Shown here piece after piece: positions 57,835 through 64,000 of a DNA stretch of 64,000 bases. Each line of letters starts with the position of its first letter. The stretch's first letter is position 1. The notes under the pieces are model-generated. The model did no database searches and was not told where the DNA came from. It was given only the letters and a program-made list of their open reading frames with translations. Source of the stretch: Codonopsis lanceolata (taxonomy: Eukaryota; Streptophyta; Magnoliopsida; Asterales; Campanulaceae); the NCBI GenBank assembly GCA_013146195.2, contig CM028382.1, positions 3,754,434 to 3,818,433 of the forward strand, in the 5' to 3' direction. The translations under genes and the position numbers were made by a program.

Positions 57835-60792
57835 CTAAGACACCCTTAGATACGGAGTAGCAGTCTTGTCCAGGAGAAGAAGCCCTCTAGTGCGACTGGG
57901 TAGCTCAGAAGCAGCAAAGAAGGAAACGTTATGGCCCTGATCACATCCATAATTAGCAAGAGAATCAGCAACAGCATTAGCCTCTCGATAGCAGTGAGTC
58001 ACGGAGCAAGCCATCGAATTATAAATAGACTTGATCGCTCGGATGAAATAGATACTGTGCCAAGGGGGAGAATAACGATCCAAAATGCAGTCAATAAGGA
58101 TTTTAGAATCAATTTCAATAAGGGAACCCGAAATACCATTGGCTTGTAACCATAACATTCCTTGAAGTAAAGCTTTACATTCCGCAGCGAAACTAGAAGA
58201 GTCGCCGTAAAAAGAAGAATAGGCAAAAATCAAATCACCTTGCTCATTACGAATGATTCCCCCTCCAGCACTAGGCCCCGGATTGCCTCGACTGGCACCA
58301 TCCGTGTTGAGTTTGAGGGAACCAATAGGAGGCTTCAACCAAGGAAAAAGGCGGACAGATCTAGAACGAAGACGCCCAACTCGAGGCAAAACAGACCAAT
58401 CATGAGAGGAGAAAGAGAGCCCATTGCTTAGGAGAATATTAGCAATCATATGTTTAATGTGGTTGGAGAGAGTTCGAACTGGCCAATGAATGCCATCGAA
58501 AAAAGCTCGGTTCCGAAAGTTCCACAATTCCCATAAGATAATAATTGGCGTAATAATCTGAATCGAGGAACAGTTGGGAGAATACCACCAAGAAAAACAG
58601 ATTTGGGCAACAGAATTAAGAGAAGCCTGAACTGCCCCCATGTGATTAAATTCAGCCCAAATCTGAGAAGCGACCAAGCTGTCAAGAAAAACATGATTAT
58701 AAGTTTCAACATGGCCTGTAGAGCAGCAAGAACAGTTTGATGCCAGTTGAATACCCTTGGAGATGACACTCTCATCTATTGGAAGCTTTTGTAACCACAA
58801 ACGCCACATGAAGACACTAATGTGCCGCGGAATGAGCTTGTGCCAGATGAAATTTGAAGAAGCAGATGAAGGCCAAACAGTACGAGAAATCTGCCAAGCC
58901 GAGAAGAGGGAGAACCGACCAGAAGAAGATTTATTCCAGATAGCAACGTCTGGGAGATCTGAGAGGCAGATGCCATTGCAATGAATTGCTGAAACAATAT
59001 TAGAGCCAAGAATAGCCTTAGCTGAATCCGAAAGCTGAGAGGGAGTGGCGAAAAGATCCCGAACTTGATTAAGGGATGAATCAGAAGGCCTGTTGATACA
59101 GCTATTGAGAGACCAATTGTCATACCAAATGGAACACTCTCCACGACCAATGATCCAAAAAATGTGAGGTTCGGCTATGTGACGAACAAGAGACATCCGA
59201 CGCCAAATGTGGGAGCCAGAACACAAGACTTGGCTGGGGTGAAAAGATGAACAATATTTAGACAGCATAAAAGAGGCCCAAAGACTGCTAGAAGATCGAA
59301 GCCGCCACCAAATCTGAATAGAAAAGGCTTTCACAACATCCTCTATTTTCCGAATACCAATCCCCCCTTCGGCAGTGGGACGACAACAAAGATCCCAAGA
59401 AATCCAATGGAATTTATTCCGACTATTAATGGAACCCCAAAAGAAGTTGGAAAAAATTCTATTGATAAGTTTAATGATTGAAACCGGAGGATCAAGAATA
59501 GCAAATTGGTACATAAGGATAGATTGGAGAACTGAGTTGATCAAGGTAATTTTTCCAGCTTTATTGAGAAAGGCTCCAAACCATGAGTTGATCTTATTTT
59601 GCAATTTGGCCAAAAGAGAATCAAAAAGGCTTTTTTTCTTGCGACCTTCATATAGAGGGCATCCAAGATAGGTTATAGGAAAAGAACCTGAGCGGAAACC
59701 CAAATGACGAGAAATAGAGGAAGTTCTCGAAGCCGGAGCTTGGCTGGATAAAAGAAAACAACTCTTATGAGCGTTAATGAGCTGCCCGGAGCATCTTTCG
59801 TATTTGGAGAGCAGGAGCTTATGCTGAGATAGGGAATGCTTGTTCCCATTGCAGAAAATCACAACGTCATCCGCAAAAGCAAGATGAGAAATAATTGGGC
59901 AGCCACTAGCAGAGGAGAAAGCATAATGAGGCCGAGAGGATTGAAGATCATTGAGTCCACGACTAAGGACCTCAGCCGCAATAATGAATAAGCTGGGCGA
60001 TAAAGGGTCCCCTTGGCGTAAACCACGAGAGGATTGAAAGAAACCCACAGAATCCCCATTAATCAAGACTGAAAACGAGTTGCTAGATATGGAGCGCCAA
60101 ACCAAGTCAATAAAAATTTCTCCGAAACCAAACTTACGTAGAACTTTAATGAGGAATTGCCAGGAGAGTCGATCAAAGGCTTTAGCCATATCAAGCTTGA
60201 TAATAACATTAGAACCATTCACCTTCTTTTTTAAGTGATGGGTTAACTCCTGAGCTAAGAGAATGCTGTCTTGAATAATCCTGCCTTTAACAAAGGCACT
60301 TTGATTTTCCGAAATAATTGAAGGAAGCAGATTAGCCAACCTACTAGCAAGAATCTTGGAAATAATCTTGTTGCAGAAATTACAAAGACTAATAGGCCGG
60401 AGATCCTTGAATGAAGAGACAGTATTCGATTTGGGAATAGTAACAATAGTAGTGCTAGTCCAGGACTTCGGCATCTCAAAACCGGAAAAGAATTCTGAAA
60501 CGGCCAAAAACAGATCTGGGCCAATTATCTCCCAACATGAAGTGTAGAATTTGCCAGAAAAACCATCGGGACCGGCAGCGCTATCACCATTCATAGAGAA
60601 AACTATGGCCTTAATTTCATCAATAGTAGGGGGGGCTGCTAATAGAGAATTATGAGCAGGTGTGACTAAGGAAGGAATAACATTAAAGATATCCTCTTCA
60701 AAAGTGGTACAAGCTGAAAGTTGGTCTTTATAGAACTCCACCGCCAATTTTATATCGTCTTCATTAGAGAGTGTTACCATGCATGTCAACAA
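57835..60792 (-). CDS. LINE ORF2, reverse transcriptase and RNase H part
   Basis: An open frame of 985 codons, in a different frame from the endonuclease part. The RT domain runs from about residue 90 (PKSNTVSSFKDLRPISLCN, about 120) through KLDMAKAFDRLSW (about 203) and RQGDPLSPSLF (about 265) to the catalytic LAFADDVVIFC (about 307). A zf-RVT-type domain follows (about 640-740, WHKLIPRHISVFMWRLWLQK). The C-terminus is an RNase H: LNTDGASRGNPG (Asp), AAECKALLQG (Glu), IEIDSKILIDC (Asp) and REANAVADSLA (Asp), so all four catalytic acids are present. This makes cDNA at the nicked target and removes the RNA strand. The sequence shows no inactivating change inside this part. The listed start is not an ATG but the point where the frame opens, next to a frameshift at CACTCTCTAAT (about 60,764-60,775). 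TAG stop at 57,835-57,837. Confidence 0.93.
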   Translation of the reverse strand: MLTCMVTLSNEDDIKLAVEFYKDQLSACTTFEEDIFNVIPSLVTPAHNSLLAAPPTIDEIKAIVFSMNGDSAAGPDGFSGKFYTSCWEIIGPDLFLAVSEFFSGFEMPKSWTSTTIVTIPKSNTVSSFKDLRPISLCNFCNKIISKILASRLANLLPSIISENQSAFVKGRIIQDSILLAQELTHHLKKKVNGSNVIIKLDMAKAFDRLSWQFLIKVLRKFGFGEIFIDLVWRSISSNSFSVLINGDSVGFFQSSRGLRQGDPLSPSLFIIAAEVLSRGLNDLQSSRPHYAFSSASGCPIISHLAFADDVVIFCNGNKHSLSQHKLLLSKYERCSGQLINAHKSCFLLSSQAPASRTSSISRHLGFRSGSFPITYLGCPLYEGRKKKSLFDSLLAKLQNKINSWFGAFLNKAGKITLINSVLQSILMYQFAILDPPVSIIKLINRIFSNFFWGSINSRNKFHWISWDLCCRPTAEGGIGIRKIEDVVKAFSIQIWWRLRSSSSLWASFMLSKYCSSFHPSQVLCSGSHIWRRMSLVRHIAEPHIFWIIGRGECSIWYDNWSLNSCINRPSDSSLNQVRDLFATPSQLSDSAKAILGSNIVSAIHCNGICLSDLPDVAIWNKSSSGRFSLFSAWQISRTVWPSSASSNFIWHKLIPRHISVFMWRLWLQKLPIDESVISKGIQLASNCSCCSTGHVETYNHVFLDSLVASQIWAEFNHMGAVQASLNSVAQICFSWWYSPNCSSIQIITPIIILWELWNFRNRAFFDGIHWPVRTLSNHIKHMIANILLSNGLSFSSHDWSVLPRVGRLRSRSVRLFPWLKPPIGSLKLNTDGASRGNPGPSAGGGIIRNEQGDLIFAYSSFYGDSSSFAAECKALLQGMLWLQANGISGSLIEIDSKILIDCILDRYSPPWHSIYFIRAIKSIYNSMACSVTHCYREANAVADSLANYGCDQGHNVSFFAASELPSRTRGLLLLDKTATPYLRVS

Positions 60793-61921
60793 TTACGTGA
60801 ATATGTAATTTGCTGCGAGTTTGATTAACTGAAGAATGGAAAAGCTTTGTATTGCCGTCTCCATCTTTGAGCCACCGCAAGTGAGATTTCTGCTTCCAGA
60901 ATTCTTCTTCATTTTTAAGAGTCTGTTTCAGCATGGCTTGGGCTAAGTGAAGAGCTTCTCTATTATTAGCATTGCTATCACTCTCAAATAGCAATTCCTT
61001 TTCGAGCACGTTATCTTCAGCCTCCTTAACAGCCTGAAAAATATTCCCGAATGTAGTCTTATTCCAAGATTTTAAAGCTAGACGGACAGCTTTCAGTTTA
61101 TTAGAAAATTTCACCATAGGCCGCCCCCATTGAGTGTTCTGCCAAGCTGTTTGAACAACATCCATAAAGGAAGGGTGATTAAGCCACACATTCAGAAAGC
61201 GAAACTGATATTTACGGGGACCATGATGAGAGGAAATTTTAAGAAGAAGAGGGGAGTGGTCCGAGCAAGTACGGTTGAGATGTTCCACTGAAGATGTTGC
61301 AAAGTAGGTGGACCAAATATGATTACAAGCTAGTCTATCCAACCGCTGAAAAATAGTCGCCTGGCCATCACGTTGATTGCACCAAGTAAATCGGCTGCCA
61401 CTGAAACCCAAGTCAGACAAACCCGAAGCATTGAGGCAGGCTTGAAAATCCAGAGCACCTTGCCTATCCCAACCTGTGCCGCCAGCTTTTTCATGAGCCC
61501 CCAAGATGATATTGAAATCTCCGCCAATAAGCCAAGGAGAAGAGGAGAAGTTCATGTCAATAATATCATTCCACAAATCTTGGCGTTCACTGCTCGAGCA
61601 CTTTGCATAAACTGAAGTAATAAAAACAGCCTCGGACCAAGAGAAGTGCTGAACTTTGATTGTGAGATGCTGAATCGAGTCCAAGACAACCTGACAAGTG
61701 AAGGCTGATTTAACAAAAATCCAAATGTTATTAGCAACATTATAGAAGAAAGACCGAAATTTAAGTCTAGATGCAATAAACTGAATTTTGGACTTATCGA
61801 GCATAGGTTCGCAAACAGAAATTAAAGAAATCTGATGAAGCTTGATCAACTTTTTCAAACGAGACACGGTAGAGTCATTGCCTACACCCCGTAAATTCCA
61901 GAAAAGACAATTAATCGTCAT
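60764..61921 (-). CDS. LINE ORF2, AP-type endonuclease part
   Basis: Starts at ATG 61,919-61,921 (MTINCLFWNLRGVGN) and shows the apurinic/apyrimidinic-like endonuclease motifs in order: WNLRG (Asn), SVCEPML (Glu), GGDFNII (Asp), then the SDHSPLL end motif with its catalytic His. It is followed by the linker to RT (RWLKDGDGNTKLFHSSVNQTR). It nicks the target DNA for target-primed reverse transcription. The frame stops at 60,764 just before the RT part because of a 1- or 2-base slip in a CTCTCT stretch. Without it this and the next frame would be one ORF2 protein of about 1,360 residues, normal for the family. The ATG overlaps the end of ORF1 by 11 bases (ATGACGATTAA), a common tight coupling in LINEs. 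Confidence 0.92.
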   Translation of the reverse strand: MTINCLFWNLRGVGNDSTVSRLKKLIKLHQISLISVCEPMLDKSKIQFIASRLKFRSFFYNVANNIWIFVKSAFTCQVVLDSIQHLTIKVQHFSWSEAVFITSVYAKCSSSERQDLWNDIIDMNFSSSPWLIGGDFNIILGAHEKAGGTGWDRQGALDFQACLNASGLSDLGFSGSRFTWCNQRDGQATIFQRLDRLACNHIWSTYFATSSVEHLNRTCSDHSPLLLKISSHHGPRKYQFRFLNVWLNHPSFMDVVQTAWQNTQWGRPMVKFSNKLKAVRLALKSWNKTTFGNIFQAVKEAEDNVLEKELLFESDSNANNREALHLAQAMLKQTLKNEEEFWKQKSHLRWLKDGDGNTKLFHSSVNQTRSKLHIHVIVDMHGNTL

Positions 61922-62723
61922 GAGAAACAGATGAATGCGAAGAGCTTGGGGCTTTGGATGGCATGTGCGATCTAGTGGTTCTGTCCGTAGGAGGAACATG
62001 TTGAGGTTTCCGAGTTTTTTTCTTCTTCCCAGAAGTTTCCAGATTAAGAGCTTCAATGTTGGGGATATCCAGGTTTGGAATTTCTTCTTCGAAAGATTGA
62101 AGGACCACAAACCGATTAGGAGAGACGATGGGGGGGTCAACTTCAGAATCAGACTGAATATCGGATTGAGTAGAATCTTTAGCCGTGGTTTCCTTTGACG
62201 AGTCATTAATAACTGGAGAAGGAGAGCATCCAGTATTTAATGCATCCGCAGTAGTAGAAGTCGTGGGATTTAAGTTATTGGATGGAGGATTCCTTGGCTC
62301 ATTGACGTTACTTGCATGCAAATTATCAAAGGGTGGAGGCTGAGAAGAATTCATAGCATCATCCAGAGTTGGCTGCTGCTCCAAAGTAGATGTAGATAAG
62401 GAAATTCCTTCAATAACCGTAGCATTTTTGGGGTGAGCTGCTTGAACCGGAGGGTCAACATTAGGGTTTACTTCACTGTTAGGGTTTGGAGTGGCTTTAG
62501 GTTTAGTAGTTGCATTAGGGTTTAAGACAGGCGGCGCTTGGGGAATATCCGAAGGGTGAGAAGTGTCAGTTTGAACTGTCTTGCCTTTGTCTAGGGTTTT
62601 TGGAATCCATTGAGGATTGTTACCGATTGGTTTAGAAGAATTGGTATCAGTAGGGTTGGTTGAAACAGTTTGAGGCTGAGGCTGAGTATTCAAGGAGTGG
62701 CAGTCGGATGCTTTACCTTGCAA
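61911..62723 (-). CDS. LINE ORF1 C-terminal part (frameshifted continuation)
   Basis: Low-complexity Pro/Ser/Asn/Thr-rich frame (QPQPQTVSTNPTDTNSSKP; NPNSEVNPNVDPPVQ) ending in a charged segment SGKKKKTRKPQHVPPTDRT and TAA at 61,911-61,913. Disordered tails like this follow the knuckle in many plant ORF1 proteins. It has no own start: its beginning overlaps the end of the DUF4283 frame within 62,690-62,723, where the slip must lie. Confidence 0.75.
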   Translation of the reverse strand: MQGKASDCHSLNTQPQPQTVSTNPTDTNSSKPIGNNPQWIPKTLDKGKTVQTDTSHPSDIPQAPPVLNPNATTKPKATPNPNSEVNPNVDPPVQAAHPKNATVIEGISLSTSTLEQQPTLDDAMNSSQPPPFDNLHASNVNEPRNPPSNNLNPTTSTTADALNTGCSPSPVINDSSKETTAKDSTQSDIQSDSEVDPPIVSPNRFVVLQSFEEEIPNLDIPNIEALNLETSGKKKKTRKPQHVPPTDRTTRSHMPSKAPSSSHSSVSHDD

Positions 62724-63457
62724 GAATTAATCGAATGGCCTTGGCGATTACAGAAACTACAATAGTGAGGGAGATTTTCTGCCTCCAAAACTTGCCAGAA
62801 ACCAGCCGAGTTTGTACCACTTTCAATCCAGATTCGCTTAGGGATGGGTTTGAGCAGATCTATTTCAACACATATCCTAGCAACACTCGGGCGAGAGAGA
62901 TTAATGGTTGCTTGATCAAGCATCAAGGGCTTACCAAAGAGGTTGGCAATTGAGAATAAGGCCGTTTTATGGAATAGATGAATAGGTAGATTGGGTATTG
63001 AAAACCAAACCGGAACAATCGAACTTTCTGAATCTGGACGGAAATCAGGAGACCACTTAAAGACACGCATAGGAAACCTACCCAAGTACCATTGATCCTT
63101 AATCCAAAGACGTTGAAAGTCTTCGTCATGATTGACTTGGATTAGGATGTGTTTTGAATCAAGATGCCCTATTGTGAAGGCTGCTTTAAGACCAAAGGTG
63201 TGGAACAATTTACGAGTAGATTCCATGGAGGGACGACCGTGCGAAAACTTACCAACAAGAGTATGTTTAAATGGTTGAGAAAGGTGATGAACAAGCTCAT
63301 CAGTAAGCTTCAAGGCAGGTTCCCCTTTAAAAGAAGAAGGAGGAATTAAGAATGCAAGGGGGTTAGAGTTCGAACAAGGAGGAGGAGAAGTAAGAACGGA
63401 AGCAAAAGTCGGGGCTGCCGGCGGCGGAGGGGAAGCCGGCATAGCCGGATCAGCCAT
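62690..63457 (-). CDS. LINE ORF1 N-terminal part, DUF4283 and zinc knuckle
   Basis: ATG at 63,455-63,457 (MADPAMPASPPPP). A DUF4283 domain, typical of plant L1 ORF1 proteins, spans about residues 55-180 (TLVGKFSHGRPSM, then LGRFPMRVFKWSPDF, then VPVWFSIPNLPIHLF). A CX2CX4HX4C zinc knuckle (CSFCNRQGHSINSC) lies near residue 240. ORF1 proteins bind the element RNA. The frame stops at 62,690 shortly after the knuckle, and coding continues in another frame (61,911-62,723), so one frameshift breaks ORF1. An upstream in-frame TTG at 63,470-63,472 is unlikely to be used. Confidence 0.88.
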   Translation of the reverse strand: MADPAMPASPPPPAAPTFASVLTSPPPCSNSNPLAFLIPPSSFKGEPALKLTDELVHHLSQPFKHTLVGKFSHGRPSMESTRKLFHTFGLKAAFTIGHLDSKHILIQVNHDEDFQRLWIKDQWYLGRFPMRVFKWSPDFRPDSESSIVPVWFSIPNLPIHLFHKTALFSIANLFGKPLMLDQATINLSRPSVARICVEIDLLKPIPKRIWIESGTNSAGFWQVLEAENLPHYCSFCNRQGHSINSCKVKHPTATP

Positions 63458-63528
63458 GAAAAAGACGGCCAAAAACCCTAAGGATAGGAGGCCGCTAGAG
63501 AGAATTTTTTCTTGATGTTACAGTTACT

Positions 63529-63544
63529 GAATCAAACTACAATC
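63529..63544. repeat. LINE target-site duplication, 5' side
   Basis: GAATCAAACTACAATC. After it the Gypsy LTR continues (AAACACCATTCAAAC). Confidence 0.95.
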
Positions 63545-63869
63545 AAACACCATTCAAACTAGGATGTCTTGGACATGAAAGAGACTTGTTTCAACATGAT
63601 TAAGACCTGAATATAAAGCCAAGAACTCAACGAACACTTCGTACGTCGAAATAGAAGCAAATGAGCAACGAGAGGAATCGCTAGCCAACCTACAACGCGA
63701 TTAAACCGGCGATTCAACAAACAAGTTTATATGATTCTAAGCATGTTATGGACTTCTAGAATGATCTATGAATGATTCTAAGACGTTTATATATATAAGT
63801 AAACAAGCCCACAATCAACCAAGAAAGTATAAAAACAAGCATAGAATGCACATGCAAGATTATGGGGCG

Positions 63870-64000
63870 TTACACTCTCCCCTCCTTTAGGAATTTAGTC
63901 CCTAAATTCTTACCAAGTTCATCAAACAAATGTGGATGCTTCACGCGCATCTCCGCTTCAGTTTCCCAAGTCGCTTCTTCAATGTTGTGGTTTCTCCAAA
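63870..64000 (-). CDS. Chromovirus-type Gypsy pol, C-terminal end (partial)
   Basis: Minus-strand frame entering from the right edge: WRNHNIEEATWETEAEMRVK, then HPHLF, then about 20 more residues to TAA (63,870-63,872). The WRNHxxEEATWE...EMRxxxPHLF pattern is the end of the chromodomain found at the C-terminus of chromovirus integrases, thought to guide insertion to heterochromatin. The stop codon lies inside the first bases of the LTR (TG|TAA), so the polyprotein ends at the LTR border. No defect is visible in the part present. Confidence 0.88.
   Translation of the reverse strand, partial: WRNHNIEEATWETEAEMRVKHPHLFDELGKNLGTKFLKEGRV
63875..63888 (-). promoter_or_regulatory. Gypsy polypurine tract
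   Basis: AAAGGAGGGGAGAG on the minus strand directly before the LTR. It is within the pol frame. Confidence 0.8.

Larger units (their letters stand above)
57644..63528 (-). mobile_element. Near-complete L1-type LINE, 5.9 kb
   Basis: Minus-strand non-LTR retrotransposon with ORF1 (DUF4283 plus zinc knuckle), ORF2 (endonuclease, RT, zf-RVT, RNase H), a 3' UTR of about 180 bp and a short A tail (TTTTTTTTT at 57,644-57,652 on the plus strand). It is flanked by a perfect 16-bp target duplication GAATCAAACTACAATC (57,628-57,643 and 63,529-63,544). The 5' leader before the ORF1 ATG is about 70 bases, so the copy may be full length. Only two frameshifts were seen. It sits in the Gypsy LTR, whose sequence resumes after the second duplication. 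Confidence 0.96.
54945..63874 (-). mobile_element. 3' LTR of a chromovirus-like Ty3/Gypsy element, split by a LINE
   Basis: On the minus strand the LTR begins TGTAACGCCCCATAATC at 63,874, directly after the pol C-terminus and a polypurine tract, and ends GTCGACATCA at 54,945, where it abuts the satellite (flank CTAAG). Without the LINE and one copy of its duplication it is about 3,030 bp, a large LTR as in Tekay/Del-type chromoviruses. It contains a 180-bp tandem duplication. Its other LTR and most of its coding region lie beyond the right edge, so the target duplication cannot be checked. Confidence 0.85.

Noticed and set aside
57931..63349. Plus-strand and alternative-frame ORFs across the LINE
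   Set aside because: Shadows of the minus-strand ORF1 and ORF2, lacking domains.

Overview
The window looks like nuclear DNA of a flowering plant. Evidence for this: TTTAGGG/CCCTAAA-type (plant telomere-like) heptamers, a Sirevirus-like Copia element, a chromovirus-like Ty3/Gypsy element, a plant L1-type LINE with DUF4283 and a C-terminal RNase H, hAT, Harbinger-like and Stowaway elements, a TRIM, and a Helitron helicase relic. Genes are almost absent. The only convincing host gene is a small single-exon ORF at 16,790-17,122 (minus); a second, doubtful gene start lies at the left edge. The composition suggests heterochromatin.

Layout. (1) 1-18,900: AT-rich DNA with nested small transposons. 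At 1,053-4,263 a probable LTR is split by a hAT element (8-bp target duplication), which is itself split by a Copia solo LTR (5-bp duplication). Further right are a second Copia-type LTR, an LTR-like segment at 8.1 kb, a Harbinger-like MITE, a Helitron helicase fragment, a 155-bp AT-rich tandem repeat hit by a solo LTR with perfect duplication, a TRIM solo LTR, the host gene, and a foldback element carrying a Stowaway. (2) 18,903-19,986: a tandem TRIM array (LTR-internal-LTR-internal-LTR-internal-LTR) cut off by (3) an 11.8-kb Sirevirus-like Copia element at 19,987-31,756. Its two LTRs are alike, but its gag-pol is badly broken and it has a 3-kb extra region after pol. (4) 31,757-34,039: a mosaic in which short pieces of the satellite and of a Gypsy LTR alternate. 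(5) 34,040-54,944: about 21 kb of a satellite with a unit of about 1.4 kb. (6) 54,945-63,874: the 3' LTR of a minus-strand chromovirus-like Gypsy element, interrupted by a 5.9-kb LINE (57,644-63,528) flanked by a perfect 16-bp duplication. The last 126 bases hold the C-terminus of the Gypsy pol, which continues beyond the window.

The most unusual object is the satellite. Each unit reads: degenerate CCCTAAA-rich arm, AT-rich centre with a GGTACC dyad, degenerate TTTAGGG-rich arm. The two arms are long imperfect reverse complements of one another, so each unit resembles a miniature linear molecule with telomere-like ends, and neighbouring units meet in a telomere-fusion-like TTTAGGG-to-CCCTAAA junction. 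Fifteen regularly spaced centres are visible, plus one collapsed unit. No open frame of 60 codons exists across this block. The mosaic at its left edge and a damaged unit near 45.2-46.0 kb raise the possibility of local assembly or consensus errors.
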